Positions 25,157 to 37,839 of a stretch of DNA of 64,000 bases are shown here, piece after piece. Origin of the DNA: Polytrichum commune (taxonomy: Eukaryota; Streptophyta; Polytrichopsida; Polytrichales; Polytrichaceae); contig OX485806.1 of NCBI GenBank assembly GCA_950295325.1, forward strand, positions 14,384,001 through 14,448,000. The letters run 5' to 3'. Both the position numbers and the translations under genes were made by a program. Positions within the stretch are counted from its first letter, which is position 1. Each line of letters opens with the position of its first letter. The notes under the pieces were generated by a model. The model did no database searches, was not told where the DNA came from, and was given only the letters and a program-made list of their open reading frames with translations.

Positions 25157-26744
25157 ATCAAAGAGAACACACCATAAAGACACATGGCTAATTGGACTAT
25201 GTCTTCAATCTTAAATATCTATCCCACAGTCAATGTTGTACACAATTGGGAGGACGTTTATATATATAGAGAGTTAAGAATCAACTTACACACACTTCCA
25301 ATAACCATGACTACATTAGAGTAGATCCAATCTTCAACCCGATTTTTTTGCTGACGTTTTACCTGAAGATTTGTTGATGTAACACAAATTTTGTTGTGTA
25401 AATCTAACTGGTACAAGTGGAAGAACAAGAAAAATGAACCAAGTGACACCCACATACCTTACTTCCAAGCCCCGGAGAGAAGGATGTGTTCATGGAGTTG
25501 TTTGCTCAAATGAACAAATCTCATGGTGTGTTGACGGATTCGAAGTGCAACCTAAAATTCCCTAAATGAGGATGTTTCAATGTAGTGATTCATTACCAAA
25601 ATCAAGTGACCTCATTAGCAATTGAGGTTCCAATACGAGCTTTAACAATTAGGAGCAAGTGTGAATGATGCTTAATTGGCATGTGATTTCATCTATGCGG
25701 GCTAGGGTTTTCCCTAAAAGTAATCGTAGGTGTGATTTTAGCTCAAACCTCAGTGACAACAAAGCATTCTTGCCAAAGACCATCACTAACGTAGAAAAAG
25801 GGAAAATGGTGAATGCTCACTATTGGTGTATTAGACTAAGAGTAGAATGATTCTTGTGTGGACCCAAACTGGCTATTTGTACAAGTGCTGACCCAAAAAG
25901 GATGCAATGATAAGCTGGATGCAATGATTGGCTGGATAGGTGTTGTTTCACACCACTTGCGATCAATTTTGAATGCCATTGAGGGAATTCTTTTGTGGGC
26001 ATTCATATGCAACATAGGAGATTTTGATGCTCAAATTAGGGGGACTCTACCGTACAAGTAGAAGAACTTCCTTGCCTCTTTGGGAAAATGTAACTAATTA
26101 TTTATGGGAAATAAAACTACAAAACAACTTGCATTCCTCATCATTTCCTCTACTCCATCTCTGAAAAAACATTGCACAAATCTCAAGCCACTCCTTGTGG
26201 CCAAATCGGCTTATTTTCATCATTTTATGTTTTCCTACCTTATTTCATAAAATCACGTGGGATTGAAGCGTAAAATACTCAGTATTGCTTTACGAAAATA
26301 TTGCTGAATGGAGATCAACACCACACAAAAGATCATTGGAACGGATCGTTGCTCCATGATAATTGGAAAAGTGGCCGAGCTGCAAATTGTTTTTGAACCT
26401 CGTAGCAAGTAGGTAATACTATGTGCATGTGCACTCAGTACTTGGACTTAGTCAATTGAATCCTCAAATTGACCAATATCTTCTTGTAAATGGCACATGA
26501 TCCAATATCTATGATTCCACTGAAATGCCCATGTTTAAGTAGGTTTTATTTCTTTACAGTAGCTGCTTGCATCACTATTTCACAGCCACATCAAAGAGCT
26601 TAACTGTGATTGCCAGGTGTTAAGAAATTTAGTGCAAGTAGTTCTCATGGGTGGTTTTGCTGCAAGATTGGTTCACAAGTGTTGTTGCATCAGTATTGAT
26701 TCTTGAGGTGCCACTAAGAGAGTTTTGCAGTTTTTGACACCTGG

Positions 26745-27075
26745 AATGAAGGTAAGTGGCCCTACTTTGGACAATTCCAACTCCAACTTACACTTTTGGC
26801 TGTTGGATTGGATCAAGAATTGTCTCATTTGGTCAACGATTGCAAATCGCAAAGATTGTCACTTAGTTTTCAGGTTGAGATGCAAAAAACCTAGGAAGTC
26901 AAACAGAATCTTCAATTTTGAAGTCCAATGGCATTATCAATTGAACCTAGAATGGCTGATACGTTTGGAGCTCAAAGTGCAATCACATTGTAACACATGC
27001 CTTTATGAGGTCCATTCTTAACTACAAACCTTGCCATTTACCACTCAAATTTAGGCGTCAAATCACAAAAAAGTG
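26745..27075. repeat. Dispersed repeat family, copy 2
   Basis: Diverged match to 13805-14275 and 55379-56040, with the words GTTGGATTGGATC, AAGATTGTCA and, further on, TTCTTAACTACAAA. Non-coding. Confidence 0.5.
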
Positions 27076-28012
27076 ATGACATAAGGCCCACACACCATAT
27101 CAATTGCAGTGTTACATCCAAGCTCTTATACAACAACCCATGCTACTTATATGCCATGCAAAATCATTGAGATGACCTTTACAGTAAGAAAATTACACTT
27201 AGTACAAAGCAAACAAAATAAGAAACTAGGAACTGCAGCTGCTTGGCCGATGGTTCTACCTTCATGTAGGGCCTTCAGGTACTAAACACCTCAAGTGATA
27301 AACCTCTGTGCAGTTGGTGACACCAAGCAACTTGAGATCAGAATGACACCACATCAACCAAACAGATTTTTCTACTTTGTGTTTCTCTGTTGCCTTCAAA
27401 AACCCCATACCGTGGATCCATCCAAAGATGTATATCCCAGAAACCGTTTCAAAGAATCATTGATATAAAGAAAGAGAGATCAGAATATGTCCGAAGAACC
27501 TACGGGAACATACATAGTTCCAAGCATCCGCCATCCTCTTAATGGTCATTCATGCTAAATATGCTTTCCTCCTTCCCTCCAAAAATTGGCATTCTGCTAA
27601 CCACGAAGGTCACCCAAATTATATCAAGTAACTTGGCAATCTTTTCTTCAGACTGAACCATTGTATCCGAGACATCTGTCATTCTTTGACCAGTGTAGCA
27701 AGCAGGCCATAACCTTGCATTGAACCATCTGTTCAACTGGAGTATTACTACTGAAGAAGTCGTTCCAAGTAAGCAAATGGGAAGTACCATGGAAAGAAGT
27801 ACTATGGCTCATTGCAACATAGCACCTGGCACACAATCCGAGGGATGGTACAACAGACAATTAGAATGCAAATCTTAGCATTTGGCAGGAGGCAGAGTAC
27901 CAAATTCACCATTCGTGGCATTATGAAAAAATTGAAATAAATGAACTTTATTCAACACTCACAAGGCAAATAGGCGTTGTGAAACATAAAAATATGAACA
28001 AAACTGCCAGGC

Positions 28013-30058
28013 TTATGTCGTGAAAGATTCTCCACAGCCACACTGCCCTTTTGAATTAGGGTTGATGAAGACAAACTCAGACCTGTTAAATCCACCATAT
28101 CAAAACTATCAGCTTACCAAAAATACCACAGGTTACCCTATAACTATTTCAAGGACTACATGTGCATCAGTAGAACTGGCAAGATTGCTATTCAAATACT
28201 GTCACTTGATTTCTACAATCTAAGAACAATAACACCATCATTTTGCAATGAAGCTTTCACATTTGTAAAATATGAGTAGAGAGAGATTCTATACCTCACC
28301 TGGACAAGCATGGTGCTGGAAGCTACTGTGTAAAAAGTTTCTGCAGAATAACAATTTGGGAAATGCAAGTGCAGAGGGGAAAGTTCTCACTTTAGTCGAT
28401 CTTCAACAAAGTCCATCTTGGTGCCAATAACATGCATCAATGCTCGTGGATCTATCAGCACTTTAACGCCTTTGTCTTCTACAAGCTCATCAAATTTGCC
28501 TCGTGTATCTGTTACATATAATATCTGTTAAATCTCAGTACTTACAGCAATGTAATACCCAGTACTAGAATAGAATTTATGCGGAACTCGCAAAGGTATG
28601 AGGGTAGGTTTCAGCAATGTAGCAGAACCTAGGAATGAACAAGCACTGTGGCCATATGAATGTTGTAATGTCCTGACTTTGACTTAGCCCTTCATGTTAA
28701 TACTACAAGAATGTGGGCATAAGCTTCCTGTAAATTCCCAGTCTTTTCAATAAAGCAACAATAACCCAGTTGCAACCTGTAACAGTCTAAGTTTAGACTA
28801 TGATGTAGAAAGTTAGTAGTGGTCCTCTGACATTGTATTTGTCAGGTAAAGTAGCCGGCTGTTATATTGAAATGAACGTTGCGTCCAATTTCCACTAACG
28901 CCATTAGATCCCAGTCACATTAAGGTTAAGTGATTGAACTTCCAAATCGCATAGACCATTGAAGGTGGCAGTTCTAAAGGCAGTTTTAAAAGTAATGAAA
29001 CGATTGAACATTGCATGTCCGATGAAATCCTTAAATACTATAAGTTTTCTGAGTCAAATGTGATTCATTGTGGCAGCGTCAGAAATTATACCAAAGAATA
29101 AACATTTCAGTCCCTGCTGAATTGCAGAGAGCGATGTGGCGCACTATATGTGCAGGAGTCAGCCGTTTCACCAAGTGATTTTTTGTGAAGCTCGGAACTC
29201 TCTTTGGAAACAAGCATCCGAAACGACAAGCTTGCAAAGAAATCCTAAAGATGAGCTTATTACAAAGCACCTTGCTAATTTATGAATTGGCAGCTCAGCA
29301 AAAGACATGAGGCCATTGCTCAATTTATGAAGACTCTGTAATACCATAACATGTCAATAAGTAGTGCACCTTCCAACGAGGGTTAACACAAGTGTGTTGT
29401 GTTCAACACATGCGGAAGCATGCCATTATGATGAAATGAGTCCTCGATCTCAATTTCCCAAGTGCAACTTCTCTAGCGATAAAATGTGCCATCAGATCAC
29501 AACCTTCACTATCATCACTGAACCGAGTTAAGGAACAGAATTCACGTCACTTTGGAAGCCGTGCGACCATTGCTAATTCATGAAGCCATCGTGAAAGGAA
29601 TTTTCAATCCGATAACACGTCAATATATTAGTAAAACCTCGATTGTCGTTCCAACGAGGGTTTAACACGAGTGTTAACACAGTCGGAAGCATGCCACCAT
29701 GGTTGTAATAAGCTTGCGATCTCGATTCCTCAAGTGCAAATTCTCGAGCGATAAAATGTGCCATCGGACCACAATCATCATCACCAGCATCAGCATCATC
29801 ACTAAGTTGAGAAACAGAATTCACAACACATAGGACGTCAATTTGGAAGAGTGGCGGACCTGCGTAATTGAGCGTATAAGTAAGGCCATTGCAGCCGCGA
29901 ACTTTGACGCCCAAGCGCAGGAACTCCTTTTGGCGGTGCTCCAGCAGCTTGCGCACCCGGTTGGCGGCTGCCTCCGTGAGCGACAGCGCTTGACGTCTCG
30001 CTGCAGCTGACGAGGCGCTCACGCTCGCCTTGGCAGCCGCATACATCGCCGACCTCAA
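28013..30058 (-). CDS. ISCA1: Mitochondrial iron-sulfur cluster assembly protein, IscA/ISCA1 type
   Basis: Three exons: 30058-29860, 28508-28391, 28082-28013. Spliced in phase they give 128 residues, matching the about 129 of ISCA1. A-type scaffold or carrier proteins bind an Fe-S cluster through three cysteines and serve the late mitochondrial pathway that delivers 4Fe-4S clusters. All three are present: [13 protein letters not shown] (about residue 55), and CGCGESF at the C-terminus. Other signatures are [36 protein letters not shown] and [13 protein letters not shown]. The first 25 residues ([22 protein letters not shown]) are Ala/Ser/Arg-rich, as in a mitochondrial presequence. Intron 1 (about 1.35 kb) contains a tandem duplication. 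Exon 1 read through its donor stays open for a while, so an unspliced reading would be misleading. Confidence 0.95.
29290..29845. repeat. Tandem duplication (~270 bp unit) inside ISCA1 intron 1
   Basis: 29320-29560 and 29570-29845 are diverged direct copies. Both contain TCCAACGAGGGTT, GCGGAAGCATGCCA or its TCGGAAGCATGCCA variant, GCGATAAAATGTGCCATC and GAACAGAATTCAC or a one-base variant. The right copy abuts the donor site of exon 1. Confidence 0.75.
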
Positions 30059-30081
30059 ACCCCGTTCTGCAATTCAACTGC

Positions 30082-30090
30082 AAACCCTAA
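30082..30090 (-). promoter_or_regulatory. Telo-box just upstream of the ISCA1-like gene
   Basis: AAACCCTAA on the plus strand (TTAGGGTTT in the gene's sense) lies about 25-32 bp before the ATG, probably in the 5' UTR or promoter. Function is inferred from motif only. Confidence 0.4.
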
Positions 30091-30117
30091 CGCAGAACAG
30101 GACACTCCGCAACGCAA

Positions 30118-30121
<4 letters not shown>

Positions 30122-30149
<28 letters not shown>
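30122..30149. repeat. (CT)n microsatellite in the ISCA1-like 5' region
   Basis: Fourteen CT units; in the gene's sense this is a GA tract about 65-90 bp upstream of the ATG, a common plant core-promoter or 5' UTR composition. Confidence 0.85.
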
Positions 30150-30150
<1 letters not shown>

Positions 30151-30303
30151 CTTCAGAGTCCACACAAAACACCAGGCCCCTTCTAACTACTAACTACCTG
30201 ACTGACTAGTTCGAATTGTAACATTATAAGGGTCAAGCGGCGCGGCACAAGAAGGACCAGGAGAAAGAACGCTCAGTTGTGCTGGTGTTGTGTGAGCCAT
30301 TGG

Positions 30304-30305
<2 letters not shown>

Positions 30306-30334
<29 letters not shown>
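30306..30334. repeat. (AAT)n microsatellite
   Basis: About ten AAT units, 250 bp upstream of the ISCA1-like gene. Confidence 0.9.
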
Positions 30335-30335
<1 letters not shown>

Positions 30336-30537
30336 TCGTCCCCTCAAAGGAGGGCCCCGCTCCCAAATTCCCAATGTAAGATGTGGGGTTTTTAATTGGG
30401 GGCATTGAAAGATGAGGGTTCTTGTTGGTCATCGGTATGTTCGTTCACGAGGATGAAGCGTCATTTGCATGTGAAGTTGAATCGACATGTGGATAGTTGT
30501 TACCAGTAGTGAGTAGCGGAGATGTGACACTGTAGGA

Positions 30538-31455
30538 CATGTTTACACAAAAGCCATTAGACCATGGCTGTTGAGAATCCTTGACTTCTCATTGGTTGAG
30601 AGTGTGACCGGTTGCCCCCCCCCCCTTTTAGGTTTACATGAGGGGAATTTTGGACCACAACCCATGATATCTTCAGTGAGTGAAATATCTACATGGAATC
30701 CCACATGGCAAGAATGGATGATGTTGGTTGGGATTGTAAGGGGGGTTTTCCTAAGGACAGCTCTTGAAGGTAGGGCGTGCTTGTGCCTCCAAAATACTTT
30801 GAGCTATATTTCATGGACTTCTCTATGGTATCATCCAAAAAGCGGTGTACCGTGGTCATTTAAGAGCTATGGCCTAGTGCCTTTTGGTGTGAACATGCCC
30901 TTAGATATGAGAATGCATCATGGAGGGGAGAAGAAATAAAGTGTTTGTAGCTTTGTTTATGTATTGGTGTTTGTATATGTTAATTTAATGAGTTTTGAGC
31001 ATTCAAGTATTTGAAATAGAGGGAATCCGTGGAATATAGCGAGAAGTATTTTGAAGGTAAGCCGTGCGGAATATTTTGGGCTATATTCCATGGACTCCTT
31101 TATTCCCGCTACAAATTATGTCATGCCTACCTTCAAGAACCATCCCGAAAGAATTCCCTACAATCCCGGCCATCATAATTTATACTTGTCATGTGGGATT
31201 CCATGTAGGACTTTCATCCACTGAAGATGTTATGGGTTCTTGTCCAAAATTACCTTCATATAAACCCAAAGTAGGGGCCCGTGGCATTCTCAACCAAAGA
31301 GAATTTAAGTATTCTCAACAACCATGGCCTAATGGCTTTCATATAAACATTCCCTAATTAAAAAATTGTGAGGTCCTTGGACTTCTATCCTCTCATCCAA
31401 AAAGCGCAGTACCATGATCATTCAAGAGCCATGATCTAATGCCTTTATTGTAAAC
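30538..31455. mobile_element. Foldback element with long diverged arms
   Basis: 30538-30790 is matched in reverse by about 31090-31345. Shared words are GCCATTAGACCATGG / GCCATTAGGCCATGG, TGGTTGAGA and GGAATCCCACATG. A third related segment at 31385-31455 (AAGCG...TACC...GTAAACATGCCCTTA) repeats 30839-30905 in direct orientation. The ends resemble TAAGGGCATGTT(C/T)AC. No transposase is seen. Confidence 0.65.
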
Positions 31456-33560
31456 ATGCCCTTAAACGCATGAGAGCATGTGTAAGGTGGGAGCTAAGTA
31501 CGTTAGTCAACATAATAGAGTTATCCTTTGATTCAATGGGATTTTTTGTCATGAGTTGGTCCCTCATGATTTTCAATGGTTGTTTTGCATAATTTATCAA
31601 AAAAAATCCACTTATGGTGGGCTTGTGATGCATCCTCAAAGTGCCTAAATTTATTTGAAAAACAACTTGTGTTGAATAAGTGAGGGCCAAACTCATTTTA
31701 GCACCACTTGGCATGCAAAAATGAGATTGACCTTGAATGAACTGATGTAGAATGTTCTTTCTTCAAACTTCCACACTACATCTAAGGATGCACTAAAAAC
31801 TTATTAAATGGTGGAACTATGCCAAACAACAAACTCCCAACAAACAATTCATTTGGATTGAAGCATAACCTAATAGGTATTGAACTTAGATGCTTGAGAA
31901 ATGGAAGGTAGTTGTGTGCACGCATGCAAGATAGCATCTTTCTTTGAGAGGAGTTATCTTTCTTTACTCATGCAATCACAAGTAAGCACCTAAGCCATGT
32001 GACCAAGAAATAGTTTGTTTCTATCATGAGGTGGATCCCTTGATTTTTCTTTCCCTTGTGCTACATCTTTTTGGCATAGAAGAGGTACTATGTTCCCTCT
32101 CCATGCCAAACAAATGACTTTGACCTCTAGTTTTTTTGTATCTCAACTCCAATTTTGGAAATGAACCCACAATCTTAGTGTTTCACAATTGCTAATGAGA
32201 CAAGTCCTAATATGATCCAACAACCAAAAAGTTTGTGGAGTTGGAAGTGCCTATAACAAGGGCCATGTACCTCGAGATGTTAGTCACTAGAGGAGTATGT
32301 CCAATCATCTCCTCTCAACTCGGGTTTCAACGTTTTTGGGGCGTATGTTCCATGCAAGAAAACATGTATTTGAACTGCATATTTTCATTTCAAGATAATT
32401 ATGTCAAAATTAACCCTATCTAAACCAACTAATTCTTCAAGTATATTCTTTGAGTTGGTTGAATACCTTTATGTTACTGAGAATTTAAGTTCAAATATGT
32501 ATCAATAGCATGAAGGTATTTATTGAGAATGCATTGATGTTATTATTGAGAATTATATTGAGAATACCTTTCCCCATCACGGGACACAAATTAGATTACC
32601 TTCACCTCAAGGATTTTCTCAAATATAATTGTGAAACACACTTGAAACAACCATTGACACCACCCCATCATAGGGGTTTTGTGGCCCTTGAAGCAACAAT
32701 GGAATGGAAAAGAGAGGAAAGGAAGGCGCAAGTTGGTGCTCAGAGGAGCCTTAAACTAGGCTACTTGATGGATTATTAGGCTAAAATGAGCTGGGATTCA
32801 TAGGGGTTTCCCACCACAAGACCTAAATAATGTTGAGTCGAGTTGTCATCCAATTGGCAGTCGGTAATACCCTCCCTTACCTCCAAAGTTGACACTCTTA
32901 GGGCCACTTCACACACAAGGTTGAAGGCCCATGATCATGGCAATGTAAGAGCTCTCATTGGTCAAAAAGGCGGAGACCGTCCAAGTTCACTTCACACTAG
33001 GAGGTGAAGCCTAAAGGCCCAAAGAAAAGTTGGTCTACCGGAATTTACGTCAGGCCCACCTCCAAGAGGTGAGCATGACAGAAATTTCGGGAGACCATAG
33101 ACAAATTTCAGGACATATTGTAGAGCAGATTCCAGAACATATTCTAGGATAGATTCTAGGACATACAAACATCACCAAGTAATTCTCTTAAATTGATAGA
33201 ATTTGAAACATATTATATTAAGCCAAATCCTCCCCTCTTATTTCCGCCAACAAAATATGCAATGGTCCCGCAACATGGTCCATTCTCACTTCACACAATG
33301 CTTAAGGGCCCGTGACTAGATAAAACGGCTTTCCCAACACCCATGGTACGGCCTTTGGCTGAGAGTCAAGGGTCCTCACCATTACAAGGTCACGTCTCTT
33401 GGCTCATTTGCGAAGCGGTCTTTAACTAACAAGACTCCAGGTTCTTCATATGTGAAGAACAAAAAGGACAGGAGAAAAACCAGGATTGTGATTGGTGCAG
33501 ACACAAACTATGGTGTACTTAGCTAATGTGGCTCATGACCCACCATTATATAGGCCCCGC
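31456..33560. other. Spacer, no gene seen
   Basis: AT-rich to moderate DNA with no recognised exon. A short palindrome GTTCTTCATATGTGAAGAAC lies at about 33442-33461. The right end borders the G-rich start of the Harbinger-derived block. Confidence 0.4.
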
Positions 33561-34151
33561 GCACATGGATGAAGGGGGGGGGGGACTCAGCCCCCGCCAA
33601 GCTGACGTCAGGTGCCCCCCCGCAGTTGGTCGGGGGGGCATCAGACCACCTGCCGGTGGCTGACGCGCCAGGCTGGGCGGTCCCGCCCCCACGCCTCTAC
33701 TCCGCCCCCCGCCACCCAGTCCCCCCACCCCTTCTTAGAAATTGCGGGGGCGGATAAAAAATCTATTTTCTTTTAAAAGTTTCAAAAAATCTACTCTAAA
33801 AGGGCGGTTACCTTTTGGAAACCCAAAATTTTAATGGGGTTATAGAGGCCCAACTCTTCACTTACATTTGGAGTGCCTTCTTGTTGGAACCAATATTGCG
33901 GAGAGGAAAGAATAGATTATTTTAGTTTTTTTTTTGCCTTTATGGTGGTGTTTTTTACGCTTCCACTTCGTTGAGCACGTACTAGGCCAACATTGGATTT
34001 GTTGGAATGTAGTGTTAGGGCTCGGTATTTTCCCGTAGTCGTCGTATATTCTTGGATGCGGCGTTTTCCATAACGGTTGTGCTGGATCGAGCCCAAGCAA
34101 AACGTGCATTATGATGTTGTCGAAGGGGATATATGACATATCATTCCAGAT

Positions 34152-36012
34152 ATGTTGGACCGCAAATACCGAAAGAATTATAGAATGATTTTTTTGACAT
34201 TTGAGCATTTAGTTTCGGAGATATCCCCATTTTTATGTCCCATTGTTAATATGTTTTTGCGGCCTCATGTACCCATTAGAAAACAAATGTCCTTAGTTGT
34301 ATACCAATTGGCTCATGATCTAGCTTGGAAGACTATGGATAATTTATATGGATGTGAAGAATCTACCATTAAAAAATACACGCTTATCGTTTGCAAAGTA
34401 TTTTTTTCTCATGATGGATTGTTCGGAAGATATACTCATACATCTACTGGACATAGACCAACCGGTACCATCCGTAAGTTTCGTGAAAAAACCGGTTTGC
34501 CTAATGTGGTGGGCGCCATAAATGGTACACACATTATTTTGTCATCTAAGCCCCAATAAGGTTTAATTCCTATGCATTATGATTTTTTTATTAGGAAAAA
34601 ATTTCACAGTGTGTTGTTACAATTTGTGTGCAATTCGAAAAGGTTTTTTTGGAATGTTTGTGCAAGACAACCTGAAGGAGTACATGATGCTGCGTAATTT
34701 GCATGGTCTGGAGTCACTACAAGGAAAACACGAAAAAATGACTGGGATTTCTGACTAAAATCAGTAGTAAAATGCATTAATGACTAACACAATTTTTAGT
34801 CCTCAACCTGGTCATGTCGGACTAGTCGCTCCAGACAAAATGACTACGGTCATATCGGACAGTTTTTGTTTCCTATGGCGCGTTACTCATGGGGTTTGGG
34901 ACCTCGTTTTGGGACGTCCCTCAACCCTTCGTTGTTATCACTATATTTAGTCATACGTATGTGAGTAAATATCGCAATGTGTAATCATGTCCTCTGATTT
35001 GAAGTAGTCATCTCTACTTCACTGGAATTAGTCATGATATGTATTTCCATTACTGCATGGTTTTCCCTCCTAAAGTCCATTTGTCTAGTGCATTCGTTCA
35101 ACAACTGCTTTTAGTCATTTTGTAACTAATAATTGTCATCAGATACATGATCTCTTACCAAATGAAGTCACATTTGGCGGAATTCATTTTGAAGGGCTGG
35201 TCAATATTTTCGGTGTATAGTAGTCAACGTTTCGGTTTTAGTGACCAAATGTAGTCATTCAATTTTATTGTAACTAGTACCATGTTTAAAACTGGTGACT
35301 TTTACATTTATGACAATTGCACTTATACAACAAACATGATGACTAGGCTTTGTCATCATTATCAAACATTCAACGCCATTATATTGGCACACATAGTCAT
35401 TTTATCGATACGACTAGGACCTACATATAACTAAGAATAGTCAAAATATTCAAATAATACACTACAAGATAAAAATACGTATGATCAATTTCAACCACTA
35501 CAAGTAGTCACACATGACTATGAATAGAGTCATTTCCAAATGTCATCGCATTTTCCATTCATAGAAGTTGCATTGTTCTAGTTTACGCGCAATTACGAAG
35601 ACGAGACATATTATCAGAACCAGTTTTAGAGATTGGTGCAGTTGAAGTTCGGCCGTATTTGCTTGGAGATTCAACCTACCCTAGCCGTTCATATTTGTTG
35701 AAAATTTTTAAGGCTAATATCACGGACCCTAAGTTCAATGACAAAAAAAAGTTCGATGAGTATGTGAATTCGGGCAGAGTTGTCATTGAGTATGCATTTG
35801 GAGCATTTAAGAATCGATGGAGAATTCTTAAGCATTTCAATATGAATATGGACAGAAGTGCCACAATAACTTTTGCATGTTGTGTTCTTCATAATTTTTG
35901 TGAGATACATGCCGAGCGGAATCCGTTACCAGAGGACGTAGCTCAGCGTCCGGATCCTTTCGTTGGAGTTTGTAAAGGTGCTATGAGATTGTCTGGCGAT
36001 GGTCGGGCATGA
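34152..36012 (+). pseudogene. HARBI1-like transposase (DDE), broken
   Basis: The N-terminal part (34152 to about 34712) has the helix-turn-helix-like region LACKING strong motifs, then TGLPNVVGAINGTHI and VHDAA. The C-terminal part (about 35585-36012) has YLLGDSTYP, EYAFGAFKNRWRIL and VLHNFCE. These are the DDE nuclease signatures of Harbinger transposases, which normally read GAIDGTHI. The first catalytic Asp is therefore Asn here. Two TAA stops (34557-34559 and 34695-34697) and an insertion of about 870 bp between the halves leave it inactive. The downstream frame is regained after the insertion with a likely one-base shift. Confidence 0.85.
34711..35577. mobile_element. CACTA-type non-autonomous insertion in the Harbinger transposase
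   Basis: Starts with CACTACAAGGAAAACACG, close to the CACTACAAGAAAA end of plant CACTA elements. It is packed with TGACTA, TAGTCA and related words in both orientations, more than twenty in 870 bp, like subterminal transposase-binding repeats. It has no ORF. The right terminus is not cleanly recognisable: CACTACAAG recurs at about 35464 and 35496 but no clear CTTGTAGTG closes the element. Boundaries are therefore approximate. Confidence 0.6.
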
Positions 36013-36144
36013 AAGGTAGATGGAGAATAGATGAAAGCATCGATTTTTGAATCGTGGGTTGCAAGAAACCCCAATATATGATATATTATATAATAATATT
36101 TTGTGATATTATACGTGCTATAATATTTTTATTTTGTACTTTGA

Positions 36145-36400
36145 CTATGCGGCCTCCAGCTTTAACTCCTTGATTCTACGAGTAGATTCGCAAAACCGAT
36201 CCAAAAAGGCCGCCATATCACTAGCCAACTTCCTCCTCTTCACGGGTTGCCCTCTAACTCCGGGTAAATTGGAGGCTCAAATTCTTGGCGACTTTGGTTC
36301 CTCCTCCGGAATCTGATGTGTTTCTTCTTCCGGTTGATTTGGCGGCTGATCATCCACACGTACAGGCCGACCGTTGTGTCACGGTATGCGGCGTCGACGG
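36145..36400 (-). pseudogene. Harbinger Myb/trihelix ORF, C-terminal half
   Basis: Read on the minus strand it gives an acidic Pro-rich linker (DDQPPNQPEEETHQIPEEEP). It then ends KRRKLASDMAAFLDRFCEST, RRIKELKLEAA and a TAG at 36145-36147. This is the usual C-terminus of the Myb/SANT partner protein of Harbinger elements. The N-terminal half lies at 53057-53596, same strand, 16.6 kb away. An in-frame TGA and a likely frameshift show decay. Confidence 0.65.
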
Positions 36401-37125
36401 CCGCACCTTATCCGTTGGGTTTCATCCATCTAGATTTGGATGGATGAATCTAGATGTGGAGAGGAAGGCTCCTAAGTGAGGAGCCTCATCCTTGGCTTGG
36501 CATTCTTGCCAAGTCAAGTCTTGTGAGTTAGTGTGTGGAGAGAGCTTATGTGAGGTGTAGATTGCATGATTTTGCAATAAATCTTGAGTTCTTCTTCCCC
36601 TACTTATACTCTTGGATTCTCCCTTGGTGGAATGAGAGATAGCTTGATTAGTTGTCTGCATTTGAAGAGAGATTTAGAGCTATTATGAGTGTTCTACTCT
36701 CTTCCTTCTCACTTGGCAAGAATGCCTCATTTTTTATGTTTTCTACTTCATTCTTGAGATTTAACGCGCTAGTGAGGGCGTGAAGACAAGGAGCGACGAA
36801 ATTCCGGAGTTTTGGAGCGGAGAAAGCCGCGGATTGTTGAAGCAACAAGAAGAAAGATATGTGTTTGTGAAGTTTAGACATCATTTTGAATTGTGGTGAG
36901 AAATCTTGAATTCTCCACGGAATTTCGTGTCATTTGTTTGTTTGCAAGCTTGAATTCACATTATTGAGCTTGTCAAGAACACTCTTGATTTTGATTCAAG
37001 TGTGATTGCATTCAAAACAATAAACAAAAAAAAAACATTTAAAAAAAAAAGTAGGAAGAGAGGAGAGGCGGAGCTCCTCTTGGAGCTCCTGGTTTCTTAA
37101 CCCGGCGGCACGCGGCGTCAACCCG

Positions 37126-37330
37126 CGGCAAGCTGGTCCCAACCCCCTCCTCCCTTCCCCCTTCTCCCTCCCGGGCCCTCCCCCCCCCATCCACCGGCCC
37201 CTTCCTCCCTCCTTCCCTCAACTGCCCTCCCCCTATCCCCATCCCCAGGTCTACCCACCTAGGTCCCCCCTATCCCGCCCCCTTAGCCCCCCCTCCAACC
37301 TACAGATTCTCCCCCCCCCTTGGGGCTCTG
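37126..37330. repeat. Polypyrimidine (C/T) tract
   Basis: About 200 bp almost free of G and A on the plus strand, with many runs of C (for example C9 near 37180). It can be read as a purine tract on the other strand. Confidence 0.8.
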
Positions 37331-37339
37331 CAGCCCTGC

Positions 37340-37395
37340 GGTAGCAGGGTAGGCTGCTGGCCGGTAGCAGGGTAGGCTGCTGGCCGGCAGCAGCC
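37340..37395. repeat. Short tandem repeat, unit ~23 bp
   Basis: GGTAGCAGGGTAGGCTGCTGGCC occurs twice in a row from about 37340 and degenerates into GGCAGCAGCCAGCAGCC. The last part can fold on itself. Confidence 0.7.
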
Positions 37396-37839
37396 AGCAG
37401 CCCCCCCCCCCAATTTTTCTAATTTTTCTATTTAAAAAATATATTTTTTAATTTTTTTAATTTACAAATCACATGTAGATATATTTCAATATATCTATAT
37501 ATCTATAGAGTTTCCTATATATTCTTGGCTTTGTGAACCAAACCTTTGGACAAGTATTGTTGCCAAGGTTATTGCCATTAATCAAGAACAAATTTGGGGA
37601 CTCGGAGGCGATCCGATACCGGCGTTTCTAAATGCCTTATGGACCATTAAGGCTTTTGGGGATTCGGGAGGGTGGAGCATTGCGGGAGAGGTTCGCGAAC
37701 GCATTCGGCAACACGCGGAGGGCGTTGGATCGCGGCCATTTGCGATTGGTTTATTCACCTTTCACCTCGACTTGATAGAGGTACTTGGCATTGTGGGATT
37801 TTTTATTATTTTTATTTTTATTTTTTTTCCTTTTGCTTA

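Larger units (their letters stand above)
24079..28012. other. Long spacer between eIF6 and ISCA1-like genes
   Basis: No gene is convincing in nearly 4 kb. Short frames at 25665-26061 and 27539-27860 lack recognisable domains. It contains a GT/G microsatellite (25126-25156) and a dispersed repeat copy (26745-27075). The ISCA1-like 3' UTR should occupy the last few hundred bases. Confidence 0.45.

Noticed and set aside
27539-27860. Two overlapping minus-strand frames downstream of the ISCA1-like gene
   Set aside because: No conserved motif and no joined exon structure; probably 3' flank.
33546-33757. Open frames on both strands in the G/C-rich stretch
   Set aside because: Low-complexity GC DNA at the Harbinger border gives open frames by composition.
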